Below are positions 37,991 through 46,529 of a stretch of 64,000 nucleotides of DNA, one piece after another; position 1 is the stretch's first letter; every line of letters starts with the position of its first letter. The notes under the pieces were generated by a model that saw only the letters and a program-made list of their open reading frames with translations, was not told the DNA's origin and made no database searches. The translations under genes were made by a program, and so were the position numbers. This DNA comes from Xanthomonas sp. SI. Lineage in GTDB: Bacteria; Pseudomonadota; Gammaproteobacteria; Xanthomonadales; Xanthomonadaceae. The DNA lies in contig NZ_CP051261.1 in assembly GCF_014236855.1 (NCBI RefSeq), positions 4,712,001 through 4,776,000 of the forward strand, given 5' to 3'.

Positions 37991-38013
37991 ACGAAACAAT
38001 ACGAACATAAACG
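37991..38013. promoter_or_regulatory. GlpR operator candidate, distal
   Basis: ACGAAACAATACGAACATAA shows CGAAAC and CGAACA boxes with the same 10-base period, 150 bases from the proximal site. The 345 bases between glpR and glpD hold no gene. Confidence 0.6.
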
Positions 38014-38115
38014 CACACGAAATGCGTGGTCGTCTACTCCCAGCGCCGTTCGCTGCGCCGGGCATCTGCCCGCATGCCGGTTTGCCTCACCCACGCACGT
38101 CGCGTGCGGCGCAGT

Positions 38116-38970
38116 TCAGTCCGGATCGGCCTGGCTGCCGGCCACCGCTTCCACCTCGGCCTCGCCGTCGGCGCCACCCTCGGCGACGAACACGCGAGTG
38201 CCGGCCTCGGCCAGCACCGCGGCCAGTTCCGGCGGCGGCGCGCGGTCGGTGAACCAGGCCTGGACTCGCGTGATCGGCCCGAGCCGGACCATGGCGTTGC
38301 GGCCGAGCTTGCTGTGGTCGGCGGCCAGGAACACCTGCCGCGAGTGCTCGATGATGGCCTGCGCCACCCGCACCTCGTGGAAATCGAAATCCAGCAAGGT
38401 GCCGTCCGGATCGATGCCGGAAATGCCGATCACGCCGAAATCCACCTTGAACTGGCGGATCAGTTCGATCGTGGCCTCGCCGGTGACGCCCTGGTCGCGG
38501 CCGCGCACGCGCCCGCCGGCCACCATCACCTCGAAGCTCGGATTGGCGCTCATCATCACCGCCACGTTGAGATTGTTGGTGATCACCCGCAGCCCGCTGT
38601 GCCCCATCAGCGCGCGCGCCACGTCCTCGTTGGTGGTACCGATGTTGATGAACAGCGACGCGTCGTCGGGGATGTGCTGCGCCAGCAGCGTGGCGATGCG
38701 CCGCTTCTCCTGCGCCTGCAGCGACTTGCGCGCCGTGTAGGCCAGGTTCTCCACGCTCGACGGCAGGCTGACCCCGCCGTGGTAGCGGCGCAGCAGGCCG
38801 GCCTCGCACAGCAGCGCCACGTCGCGGCGGATGGTCTGCGGCGTCACCTCGAAACGCGTGGCCAGCCCTTCCACTTCGGCATAACCCTGCTGCCGCACCA
38901 GCGTCACCAGCTGTTCCTGGCGCGGATTGAGCGCGGGCACCGCGCTCGGCTTGGGAATCGTGTTGTCCAT
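38116..38970 (-). CDS. glpR: DeoR-family glycerol-3-phosphate regulon repressor
   Basis: A 284-residue DeoR protein. The N-terminal helix-turn-helix (NPRQEQLVTLVRQQGYAEVEGLATRFEVTPQTIRRDVALLCEAGLLRRYHGG) precedes the sugar-phosphate sensor domain (FINIGTTNEDVARALMGHSGLRVITNNLNVAVMMSANPSFEVMVAGG; GISGIDPDGTLLDFDFHEVRVAQAII). It lies immediately upstream of glpD on the same strand, and operator-like repeats stand in between, supporting glycerol-3-phosphate-responsive repression of glpDFK. The ATG at 38970 is chosen over longer arginine-rich extensions. Confidence 0.92.
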   Translation of the reverse strand: MDNTIPKPSAVPALNPRQEQLVTLVRQQGYAEVEGLATRFEVTPQTIRRDVALLCEAGLLRRYHGGVSLPSSVENLAYTARKSLQAQEKRRIATLLAQHIPDDASLFINIGTTNEDVARALMGHSGLRVITNNLNVAVMMSANPSFEVMVAGGRVRGRDQGVTGEATIELIRQFKVDFGVIGISGIDPDGTLLDFDFHEVRVAQAIIEHSRQVFLAADHSKLGRNAMVRLGPITRVQAWFTDRAPPPELAAVLAEAGTRVFVAEGGADGEAEVEAVAGSQADPD

Positions 38971-39135
38971 GCGCCGATGATGGGGCGCATGCGCGCGCGG
39001 ATGCAAACGCCGCCATCGCGATCGCACGGCGCCGTGGCGACCGGCGCGCCTCGACGCGACGCGCCTACCCCCCATGCGGGACACGGCCTAGACTACGCAC
39101 CCCGCCGGACGCCCACCGGCAGCACCGGACCGGCC

Positions 39136-39609
39136 ATGATCAACAACGACGTACTGCGCTCCATCCGCTACATGCTCGACCTGAGCGACCAGATGATCGT
39201 GGACACGGTCCACCTCGCCGATCCCGCCTTCCCGATCGACAAGAGCGAAGTGCCGGCCTACCTGAAGAAGGAGGACGAGGACGGCTTCGTCGAATGCAGC
39301 GACCTGGTGCTGGCGCACTTCCTCGACGGGCTGGTGTTCCACTACCGCGGCCGCGACGACAGCCTGCCGGCGCGTCCGGTGGAAACCCGGGTCACCAACA
39401 ACGTGGTGCTGAAGAAGCTGCGCGTGGCGTTCCAGCTGAAGGACGTGGACATGCACCAGATCTTCGCCGACGCCGGCTTCCCGGTGTCCAAGCCAGAGCT
39501 GTCGGCGCTGTTCCGCCAGCCCGAGCACAAGAACTTCCGCCTGTGCGGCGACCAGCTGCTGCGCAACTTCCTCAAGGGCCTGACCCTGCGGATGCGCGCG
39601 GCGGGGTGA
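39136..39609 (+). CDS. DUF1456 (YehS-like) protein
   Basis: A 157-residue protein with the two internal repeats of DUF1456: NNDVLRSIRYMLDLSDQMIVDTVHLADPAFPIDKSEVPAYLKKEDEDGF and TNNVVLKKLRVAFQLKDVDMHQIFADAGFPVSKPELSALFRQPEHKNF, each followed by a helix (LVLAHFLDGLVFHYRG; QLLRNFLKGLTLRMR). Function is unknown. It is transcribed away from glpR and stands alone. Confidence 0.9.
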   Translation: MINNDVLRSIRYMLDLSDQMIVDTVHLADPAFPIDKSEVPAYLKKEDEDGFVECSDLVLAHFLDGLVFHYRGRDDSLPARPVETRVTNNVVLKKLRVAFQLKDVDMHQIFADAGFPVSKPELSALFRQPEHKNFRLCGDQLLRNFLKGLTLRMRAAG

Positions 39610-39649
39610 GGCGTAGTGCGCGATGCGTACGCTGGGCGGGCTTGTTGCT

Positions 39650-39829
39650 GAGGAGGAGCGCTTCAGCCTCGACGGTAGCCGAAGCCGTCGTCTTGCCGAG
39701 GCCTTGGGTCGCGGTTGAAACCGCTCCTACAGGAGCCGCAGTCCGTGGCAATGCGATGCTGTCCCGACGCTATCCAAAGTCGTCAGGCTCTCCGCTGCGT
39801 TCGTCGCGACTGAAGTCGCTCCCACAGGA
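39650..39829. repeat. Three dispersed-repeat copies between DUF1456 and a secreted hypothetical
   Basis: Copies at about 39650-39675, 39708-39733 and 39801-39829, the first one degenerate, occupy the convergent intergenic region. Confidence 0.75.
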
Positions 39830-39835
39830 AGCGAG

Positions 39836-40330
39836 TCAGCGGATCCGGTAGACCCGCGCCTTCGGCAGGTCTTCGTCCACCTGCAGGAACCAGCGTCCGG
39901 CGATGCCGGGCACGACCTTGATCGCCGGCGAGGCCAGCGCGGTGCGCAGGGTCATGCTGCCCTTGAGCACCTTCCACTGCTGGCCGTTGTCCAGCACGAA
40001 CACGGTGCCCGGCGCCCAGCCGGCGACCTCGCCCTGCACGCGGGCACTGATCGGGCCGTCGTCCAGGCCGATCATCATGCCCTGCCCGGCCTCGGCATCG
40101 CCGGCGACGGCCGCTGCGGGTGCAGACGCGGGCCGCGCCGGGGCCTGTGCCGCCTCGCGCGTCTCGGCGTCGCGCAGCAGGCGATTGAGCGTGGACAGCT
40201 GGGTCGGGGTCAGGCCGACCTCGCGCAACTGCTCGGCGCTCAGCTTGTGCTCGATCTCCACATACCCCGACTGCGCCTGCGCCATCGGCGCCGCCAGGGC
40301 GCATGCCAGCGCCAGCACTATGTATTTCAT
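39836..40330 (-). CDS. Secreted hypothetical protein
   Basis: A 164-residue protein with a clean signal peptide (MKYIVLALACALAAPMAQA, cleavage near AQA-QS). A short helical region (EHKLSAEQLREVGLTPTQLSTLNRLLRDAE) and an Ala/Pro linker lead to a C-terminal beta-rich part (ISARVQGEVAGWAPGTVFVLDNGQQWKVLKGSMTLRTAL). The second half resembles small SH3-like or OB-like periplasmic domains, but no family is assigned. Confidence 0.75.
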   Translation of the reverse strand: MKYIVLALACALAAPMAQAQSGYVEIEHKLSAEQLREVGLTPTQLSTLNRLLRDAETREAAQAPARPASAPAAAVAGDAEAGQGMMIGLDDGPISARVQGEVAGWAPGTVFVLDNGQQWKVLKGSMTLRTALASPAIKVVPGIAGRWFLQVDEDLPKARVYRIR

Positions 40331-40985
40331 CGTTCGATCCTGCCGCGTTCGCGGATAAGAAAGGCCGCACGGTCGATGGGACCGGCTCCCCAGTTCGGCG
40401 AGTTTGGGTCAATCCGGTGACACTTGGATGACGCGCCGCATCAGGGGCCATCGCGGACAGCTTGCTCGACAGCGAACGATGCGGCCGGCCGCCGCCCCTC
40501 GGCGCATCGCCGCAACGGCCCGCCGCGGCGATCGCATTGCAGCGCTGCCGGCGTTCACGCTCGCGCAAGCCCGGCGCCCCACGGCACTCTGGCACGTCCT
40601 GCGCGCCGCGACGGGTACGGCACACCGCCACAGGGATCCCCGAACAACGACGCACGCGGTCCTGCACGGGCGGGCACGCGCTCGATCAGCACGCGACGTG
40701 CATCTTTCGGTCCAGGCGTCGACGGTCGCCGCTCTCGGTCGCAGTGGCTTGCATCGGAAACACCTGTCGCGACCGATGGCCGAGGCGACCCCACGCCGTA
40801 CCCGCAACGTGTTGTCCACACACCGCGCGGCATGTCCAGCCGGCGCCATCAGGACGGACCATACCCTCAGGTGTGCACGCCGCCCGCCGCGATTCGGTCT
40901 ACGATGCGCGGGGTCGCCACCCATGGCGGGCGCCGCCCACTCCCTGCGCCGGCGGTGTCCCTTCCCGTTCCGTTTTGAGGTCCCC
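40331..40985. other. 655-base stretch without a convincing gene
   Basis: Short open frames exist on both strands but none shows a plausible start, ribosome binding site or recognisable protein. No dispersed repeat, hairpin or RNA gene was recognised. It may simply hold the promoters of the secreted hypothetical and the HDOD gene. Confidence 0.4.
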
Positions 40986-41804
40986 ATGAAACTAGAGGTG
41001 CTGTTCGACCAGTTGCACACCCTGCCGACCATCCCCAAGGTGGCGCAGGAGCTGATCCTGCAATTCGACAATCCCACGACCAGCCTGGACAGCGTGGCGC
41101 GCAGCATCGAGCGCGACCCGGTGATCGCGGCCAAGGTGCTGCGCCTGGCCAATTCGGCGCGGTTCCGCGGCGCGCGCGATTCGACCAGCGTCGAGGACGC
41201 GGCGTTGCGCCTGGGCTTCAACACGCTGCGCACGTTGGTGCTGGCTTCGTCGATGACCGACGCGTTCCATGCGCCCGCCCATTTCGACCTGCGCGCGTTC
41301 TGGCTGCACAGCTTCGAGGTCGCCGGCATCTGCCGGCTGCTGGCCAAGCAGAAGGGCCTGGATCCGGAGACCGCGTTCACCTGCGGGATGATGCACAACA
41401 TCGGCGAATTGCTGATCCAGACCGGCGCGCCGGACTATGCGGCGCAGCTGCATCCGGATGCGTCCTCCAGCGGCCGCGCCGCCGACGAGACCGTGCAGTT
41501 GGGCTTCGGCTACCCGGAAGTTGGCGCCGAGCTGGCGCGGCGCTGGCACCTGCCGGAGGTGATCCAGACCGCGATCGCCTTCCAGGCACGACCGCTCCAG
41601 TCGCCGGAAGGCCAGCCGATGCCGCGCGTGGTGGCACAGGCGGCGCTGGTCGCCGATGCGCTGGAGCGCTGCGGCGGGGCCACCCCGGAAGCGCGGCAGG
41701 CGGTCAGCGGCCCGCTGCTGGACGACGTGGACCTGGACGCGCTGTTCGCCGTGCTGCCGGACGTGATCGAGGCCGACCGCGCATTCACCGAGATGCTGCG
41801 CTGA
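40986..41804 (+). CDS. HDOD domain signalling protein
   Basis: A 272-residue single-domain HDOD protein. HDOD features include LPTIPKVAQELILQFDNPTTSLDSVARSIERDPVIAAKVLRLANSARF and AFTCGMMHNIGELLI, in which the HD residues of a true phosphohydrolase are replaced by HN. Such proteins usually regulate rather than hydrolyse, often in second-messenger or chemotaxis-linked pathways. It is a single gene between divergent and convergent neighbours, so context gives no specific role. Confidence 0.88.
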   Translation: MKLEVLFDQLHTLPTIPKVAQELILQFDNPTTSLDSVARSIERDPVIAAKVLRLANSARFRGARDSTSVEDAALRLGFNTLRTLVLASSMTDAFHAPAHFDLRAFWLHSFEVAGICRLLAKQKGLDPETAFTCGMMHNIGELLIQTGAPDYAAQLHPDASSSGRAADETVQLGFGYPEVGAELARRWHLPEVIQTAIAFQARPLQSPEGQPMPRVVAQAALVADALERCGGATPEARQAVSGPLLDDVDLDALFAVLPDVIEADRAFTEMLR

Positions 41805-41835
41805 GCCGCTTCTCGCCGCAGGCGATCGGAAACCA

Positions 41836-41907
41836 CTGTAGGAGCGGCTTCAGCCGCGACCGGGCGTTACCGGTAATGCCCGGTCGCGGCTGAAGCCGCT
41901 CCTACAT
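41836..41907. repeat. Inverted doublet of the dispersed repeat
   Basis: Facing copies joined by cgggcgttaccggtaatgcc form a near-perfect long hairpin between the convergent HDOD and flavoprotein genes. Confidence 0.87.
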
Positions 41908-41927
41908 TTTTGATGGCGTGCACTGCG

Positions 41928-43316
41928 CTAATCGCTGGCCGCCTCCGCCCGCAGCGCGCCGACAACGCTCGGCCATAGCTCGGATACCGTCGGATGGATC
42001 GGCACTGCCCACTGCAGGGTCTCGAACGGCTGCTCGGCATTGATCAGATCGAGCACGCCGTGGATGGCCTCGTCGCCGTTGATGCCGAGGATCGCCGCGC
42101 CGAGGATGCGGTGGGTCTGCGCATCGGCCACCAGTTTCATGAAGCCGGCGGTCTCGCCGTTCTCGCGCGCGCGCCCGACCTGGGTCATCGGCCGCTTGGC
42201 GAACAGCAGCGGGCGGCCGCTGGCGCGCGCCTGCGCCTCGGTCATGCCGACCCGGCCCAACGGCGGGTCGGTGTACAGCGCATAGCCGGGCACGCGCTGC
42301 GACACCCGCCGCTGGCCACCGTCGAGCAGGTTGGCGGCGACGATCTCGTAGTCGTTGTAGGCGGTGTGGGTGAACGCGCCGCGGCCGTTGCAGTCGCCCA
42401 GCGCCCACACGCCGGCGGCGCTGGTCGCCAGTTGCTCGTCGACGACGATGTAGCCGCGCGCGTCGGTGGCGATGCCGGCGTGTTCCAGGCCCAGATCGTC
42501 GGTATTGGGCTGCCGCCCCATCGCCAGCAGCACATGGCTGGCGACCACTTCCGGCGCGCCTTCGTGGCAATCCACCTGCACCGCCACGCCCTGCGCATGC
42601 GGCGCGAAGGCGATGCACTGCGCGTGGGTGCGCACCGCCACGCCCTCGCCTTCCAGCACGCTGCGGATGCAGTCGGACACGTCCTCGTCCTCGCGCGCGA
42701 TCAGCCGCGGCTGCTGCTCGACGACCGTCACCTGCGCACCGAGGCGGCGGAAGATCTGCGCGAATTCCAGGCCGATGTAGCTGCCGCCGATCACCGCCAG
42801 GTGCCGCGGCACTTCCTGCAGCTGCAGGATCGAGGTATTGGTCAGGTAGTCGATCCGTTCCACCCCCGGCAGCGCCGGCACATGCGCGCGACCGCCGACG
42901 TTGAGGAAGATCTTCGGCGCACTGATGCATTCTTCGCCCACGCGCAGCCGCTGCGGCGCCTCGAAGCGGGCATGGCCGCGCAACACGGTGAGCCCGGACA
43001 TGCCGCCCAGCCACTGCTCCAGGTTGTCGCGCGCGCTGTGCGTCACCGCATGCGCGCGCGCCATCACCCGCGCGATGTCGATGCCGACCTCGCCCTGCAG
43101 CTGCACCCCGTAATCGGCGGCGCGCCGCGCCAGGTGCGCCACGCGCGCGCTGGCGACCAGGGTCTTGGTCGGCATGCAGCCGGTGTTGACGCAGGTGCCG
43201 CCGACCAACTGCCGCTCGACCAGCGCCACCTGCATGCCGGCGGCGACCAGCCGGCCGGCCAGGGAGGGTCCGGCCTGGCCGGCGCCGACCACGATCGCGT
43301 CGAAGCCGCGGCTCAT
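41928..43316 (-). CDS. Pyridine nucleotide-disulfide oxidoreductase (mercuric reductase-like)
   Basis: A 462-residue class I flavoprotein. An FAD motif (FDAIVVGAGQAGPSLAGRL) and the redox-active disulfide GGTCVNTGCMPTKTL are followed by an NAD(P) motif (LAVIGGSYIGLEFAQIFRRLG), the second FAD motif (GVWALGDCNGRGAFTHTAYND), and a C-terminal dimerisation domain. The N-terminal heavy-metal-associated domain and C-terminal cysteine pair of true MerA are absent, so mercury reduction is not supported; the substrate is unknown. The start overlaps the stop of the DUF4126 gene by four bases. Confidence 0.88.
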   Translation of the reverse strand: MSRGFDAIVVGAGQAGPSLAGRLVAAGMQVALVERQLVGGTCVNTGCMPTKTLVASARVAHLARRAADYGVQLQGEVGIDIARVMARAHAVTHSARDNLEQWLGGMSGLTVLRGHARFEAPQRLRVGEECISAPKIFLNVGGRAHVPALPGVERIDYLTNTSILQLQEVPRHLAVIGGSYIGLEFAQIFRRLGAQVTVVEQQPRLIAREDEDVSDCIRSVLEGEGVAVRTHAQCIAFAPHAQGVAVQVDCHEGAPEVVASHVLLAMGRQPNTDDLGLEHAGIATDARGYIVVDEQLATSAAGVWALGDCNGRGAFTHTAYNDYEIVAANLLDGGQRRVSQRVPGYALYTDPPLGRVGMTEAQARASGRPLLFAKRPMTQVGRARENGETAGFMKLVADAQTHRILGAAILGINGDEAIHGVLDLINAEQPFETLQWAVPIHPTVSELWPSVVGALRAEAASD

Positions 43317-43777
43317 CGCAGCAGCGCCATCGCCAGGACGCCCAGGCCGATCGCCGCCGCGTCTTCGAGCAGCGCGGCCGGCAGATCGCGACCGAAATGC
43401 CGCGCCATCGCCGCGCGCGCCGCGGCACCGCCGTAGGTCCCCAGCACCGCGCCCAGCGCACCGGCGACCATCGCCGCCACCCACAGCCCGCCGCCCATGC
43501 CCACCGCCGCGCCGCACAGGCCGCCCATCACGATGCGCGTGCCGAACTGCACCGGCACCTTGCGGCTGGGCGTGCCCGGCAACTGGTCGGTGACCAGCTC
43601 GCCGACGGCCAGCAGCGAGACGATCCACGGCGTGAAGCGCCAACCCAGGAACGCCAGCGGCGTGCCGACCAGCGGCAACACGCCCAGGCTGGCGGCCCAG
43701 CTGACCACGGCCGGCGCGGTCATTGCGCGCAGGCCAGCGACGATCCCGATCAACAGCGCGACGACGAGCAGGCTCAT
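43313..43777 (-). CDS. DUF4126 family membrane protein
   Basis: A 154-residue inner-membrane protein with four or five hydrophobic segments (LLVVALLIGIVAGLRAMTAPAVVSWAA; GTRIVMGGLCGAAVGMGGGLWVAAMVAGALGAVLGTYGG). The pattern GLRAMTAPA...SRKVPVQFGTRIVMGGLCGAA matches DUF4126. Function is unknown. The ATG at 43777 has GGAG upstream, and its stop overlaps the flavoprotein start, indicating an operon. Confidence 0.85.
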   Translation of the reverse strand: MSLLVVALLIGIVAGLRAMTAPAVVSWAASLGVLPLVGTPLAFLGWRFTPWIVSLLAVGELVTDQLPGTPSRKVPVQFGTRIVMGGLCGAAVGMGGGLWVAAMVAGALGAVLGTYGGAAARAAMARHFGRDLPAALLEDAAAIGLGVLAMALLR

Positions 43778-43928
43778 GGCGGCGACTCCGGCAGGTGGAG
43801 AAAGAAATCCCGAACAACCTGGCAAGCGCGGCGTACCGCACGGCAGGCGGCAGCGGCCCTTGAGTATAGGCAGCCCTGCACGGCGCCCGCCATGCAGGAC
43901 CGATTTGCGCACGCGCATGCAATGCGGG

Positions 43929-44303
43929 TCAGGGCGTTCGGGTTGGCTTTGTTGGCTTTGTTGGCTTTGTTGGCTTTGCTGCCTTCGCTGCCTTCGCTGG
44001 TTTCCCTGGTTTTGCTGGTTTTGCTGGTTTCGCGGGCCTGGCCTGCTTGGCGGGTTTGAACGTCTTGCCGGCCTTGGGCGACTGCAATAGCGTGGCTGCA
44101 CCAGTCGGCTTGCCCACCTTCGCTGCCTTGGTGGTCTTGGTGGTCTTGGTCGCCACCGGTAGCTCATGCTGTTTGTCGGTTTTCCCGGTTTTCCCGGTTT
44201 TCGTCGGCTTGGCCGGCCTCGCCGCCTTTTCGGCCTTCGCAGGCCTGCCCGTTTTCGCATGGCCGGTGGCCTTGCCGGCCGGCCGGCGCGGCGACGCTGC
44301 CAC
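43929..44303 (-). pseudogene. Out-of-frame lysine-rich (H1-like) tail of exonuclease III
   Basis: A 124-codon frame rich in K, P, A and T (GHAKTGRPAKAEKAARP; TKTGKTGKTDK; AKPAKPAKPGKPAKAAKAAK) ends in four PTK repeats. It resembles histone H1-like or AlgP-like DNA-binding tails. It overlaps the end of the exonuclease III gene in the +1 frame, and its only start is a GTG with no ribosome binding site. Removing one CCGG unit from the (CCGG)3 tract at 44275-44286 joins the two frames into one protein of about 385 residues. It is therefore more likely a frameshifted tail than a separate gene. Confidence 0.65.
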
Positions 44304-45093
44304 GCTTCGTGGCGGCTTTCAGCGCGATCCAGGTCGGCGCATGATCGCTGGCATGCGGCAGGTCGCGCACCCAACGGTCCACCCCGGCGTCGTGCAGGCG
44401 CGCGGCCAGCGGCGGGTTCAGCAGAAGGTGATCGATACGCAAGCCGGCATCGCGCTGCCAGTGCTGGCGGAAGTAGTCCCAGAACGTGTAGATCCGGCGC
44501 TCGCCATGCACCTTGCGCAGGCTGTCGGTCCAGCCTTGCGCGAGCAGGTCCGCGTAGGCCTGGCGGCTTTCCGGCTGCAACAGCGCATCGCGGCGCCACG
44601 ACGCCGGGTTGTAGATGTCATCGTCAGTCGGCACTACGTTGAAGTCGCCGATCAGCGCCACCGGATGCGGCAGCGCGACCAGATGCCGCGCATGCCGTTG
44701 CAGCCGCGCGAACCAGTCCAGCTTGTAGTCGAACTTCGGCCCCGGGCGCGGATTGCCGTTGGGCAGGTACAGGCAGCCGACCAGCACCCCATGCGCCATC
44801 GCCTCCAGGTAGCGGCTCTGCGGATCGCGCGGGTCGCCCGGCAAACCGCGCCGGCTCTCCACCGGATCGCTGCCCTTGGCCAGCACCGCCACCCCGTTCC
44901 AGGCCGACTGCCCCAGCCACAGCGCGCCGTAGCCGGCGGCATGGATCTCGGCGATCGGAAAGCCCGCATCCACGCTCTTGAGTTCCTGCAGCCCGACGAT
45001 GTCCGGCGCCTCGCGCCGCAACCATTCCAGCAGTTGCGGCAGGCGGCTGCGGATGCCGTTGACGTTGTAGGTGGCGATCTTGAGCGTCTTCAT
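44164..45093 (-). CDS. xth: Exodeoxyribonuclease III
   Basis: A 309-residue AP endonuclease/exonuclease of the XthA family. Catalytic motifs are ATYNVNGIRSRL, VGLQELKSVD (metal Glu), LIGDFNVVPTDDD (Asp/Asn), RIYTFWDYF, LRIDHLLLNP and the terminal ASDHAPTW (catalytic His). It repairs abasic sites in DNA. The enzyme proper ends near residue 265. The last ~45 residues (e.g. RQGHRPCENGQACEGRKGG) are unlike the family and result from a frame change at a CCGG repeat; the alternative frame there encodes a lysine-rich tail. Confidence 0.92.
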   Translation of the reverse strand: MKTLKIATYNVNGIRSRLPQLLEWLRREAPDIVGLQELKSVDAGFPIAEIHAAGYGALWLGQSAWNGVAVLAKGSDPVESRRGLPGDPRDPQSRYLEAMAHGVLVGCLYLPNGNPRPGPKFDYKLDWFARLQRHARHLVALPHPVALIGDFNVVPTDDDIYNPASWRRDALLQPESRQAYADLLAQGWTDSLRKVHGERRIYTFWDYFRQHWQRDAGLRIDHLLLNPPLAARLHDAGVDRWVRDLPHASDHAPTWIALKAATKRGSVAAPAGRQGHRPCENGQACEGRKGGEAGQADENRENRENRQTA

Positions 45094-45169
45094 CGCATGC
45101 GCCGTTGCAGAACCGGCCATCACCTTGGCCCAGCTACGCTCGGCGCATCGTGAAAACCGGAAAGCACCC

Positions 45170-45364
45170 ATGACCCCGCTCGACAAACCGCTGCGCCGCG
45201 AACTGGAGATCGATGGCAGGCTGTATACGCTGACCGTCGACCCGGACGGCCTGAAACTCACCGAGAAAGGCCGCCGCAAGGGCCTGGCGTTGCGCTGGAG
45301 CGACCTGGTCAACGGCGACGCCGCGCTGGCCACCGCGCTGCAGGCCTCGCTCGCGCCGACGTGA
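45170..45364 (+). CDS. Small conserved hypothetical protein
   Basis: A 64-residue protein (MTPLDKPLRRELEIDGRLYT...DPDGLKLTEKGRRKGLALRWSDLVNGD). The RELEIDGRLYTLTVDPDGLKLTEKGRRKG segment looks like a small beta-sheet domain. It is divergent from xth across 76 bases. No function is known to me. Confidence 0.65.
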   Translation: MTPLDKPLRRELEIDGRLYTLTVDPDGLKLTEKGRRKGLALRWSDLVNGDAALATALQASLAPT

Positions 45365-45485
45365 CGCGCGGCGCGCGGTCCGGCCGCGTGTGGCGTAGAC
45401 AATTCGCGCCTCGCGCTCATCGCTGCGCCGCTGGCACACGCCGATGGTATTTTTGTCCGATCGGCCATCGGCAAGGAGCGGACGC

Positions 45486-45971
45486 ATGCAGTCGAACCAT
45501 CGCAGCAATCATGCAGCAGGCATTGGCCAGCCGCCGAAAAGGCTGGTCAGCATCGCCGTGCTGGCGCTGGCCGCACTGGCCGGTAGCGCGAGCGCGCAGC
45601 AGGAGGCGTTGCGGATCGTGACCAAGACCGTCTATGCGAAGGACACGCCGGAGTGGCGCCAGATCCGCGAGTGGCTGGTGCAACACCCCTCGACGATCGA
45701 AGGCAAGCGCCTGGGCGATCCCGACCAGCTCAGCGCGGTGAGCCTGGACTACAGCGTGAGCATGCCGGCCGCCACCCGCGCGGTGCCGCGACCGCTGCCC
45801 TTGCCTGCCACCGGTACGCCCGGCGACAGCATTGCCATCGCATCGTGCGCGGAAGGTTACCTGCAGTCGTGGCACTACGTGCCGGACGATAGCCCGCAGC
45901 ACCGCTGGGACCTGCAGTCCTACTCGCTGAAGCTGACCGCCGCGTGCCCAGGTGGCGCCGGCCAGAACTGA
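45486..45971 (+). CDS. Secreted hypothetical protein
   Basis: A 161-residue protein with a signal peptide (LVSIAVLALAALAGSASAQQ). AAGGAG lies seven to twelve bases before the ATG at 45486. The mature part (VYAKDTPEWRQIREWLVQHPSTIEGKRLGDPDQLSAVSLDYSVSMPA; YLQSWHYVPDDSPQHRWDLQSYSLKLTAACP) has two cysteines and no recognised domain. Confidence 0.7.
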   Translation: MQSNHRSNHAAGIGQPPKRLVSIAVLALAALAGSASAQQEALRIVTKTVYAKDTPEWRQIREWLVQHPSTIEGKRLGDPDQLSAVSLDYSVSMPAATRAVPRPLPLPATGTPGDSIAIASCAEGYLQSWHYVPDDSPQHRWDLQSYSLKLTAACPGGAGQN

Positions 45972-46529
45972 CATGCAGCGCTGCGCGGAAATAACGGACC
46001 GGGTGCGGATAAGCGCGTTTCCATCTGCCTTTCGCTCCCTGTAGGAGCGGTTTCAACCGCGACCGGCGAAGCAGCGCAACCACTGCGCCGACGATGCGTC
46101 GGGGCCGATGGCCCCAGGCCACCCAGAGCGCCTCCTGCAGCACCCCAGCGGAGAGTCCTTGTAGGAGCGACTTCAGTCGCGACAGGCGTTACCGGTAACG
46201 CCCGTCGCGACTGAAGTCGCTCCCACAGATGATGTCCTGCGGATCGCAGTCGCTCTAACCGGATCGATCGCTGGCCTGGCATGCGAAGCGGCCCGAGTGC
46301 TTCCCATCGTAATTCCAGTCCGGTCCGCCATCCGCGCATCGCGGCCGCTCGCCATCAAAGCAGCACCCGCGCTACCAGCGAACCGCATCCATCGCGACAT
46401 CGTGCGTGGCCGGTCCGCCCGGCTTCGCGCGTTCGATAGAAGGACGCCACTGCGCCAGGCACGCCGCCGGCGCTCTCCCGCATTCATGCAACCGCTCGCG
46501 CGGCGTCCGCGAGCGCGCACGCAACACCC
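45972..46529. repeat. 558-base gene-free stretch with three dispersed-repeat copies
   Basis: A single copy lies at 46037-46064 and an inverted doublet at 46158-46229, joined by a ggcgttaccggtaacgcc linker. The rest, up to the SGRPNP-motif gene, shows no convincing frame or RNA. Confidence 0.75.

Noticed and set aside
40409..41401. A 330-codon minus-strand frame across the gap before and into the HDOD gene
   Set aside because: It is antisense to the HDOD gene for half its length and shows no domain or ribosome binding site.
41928..43316. Mercury resistance (merA)
   Set aside because: The flavoprotein has the CVNTGC motif, but lacks the N-terminal metal-binding domain and C-terminal cysteines, and no mer genes are adjacent.
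43929..44303. Independent histone H1-like gene
   Set aside because: It has only an unsupported GTG start inside the exonuclease gene; one CCGG deletion fuses it to exonuclease III, so it is treated as a frameshifted tail.
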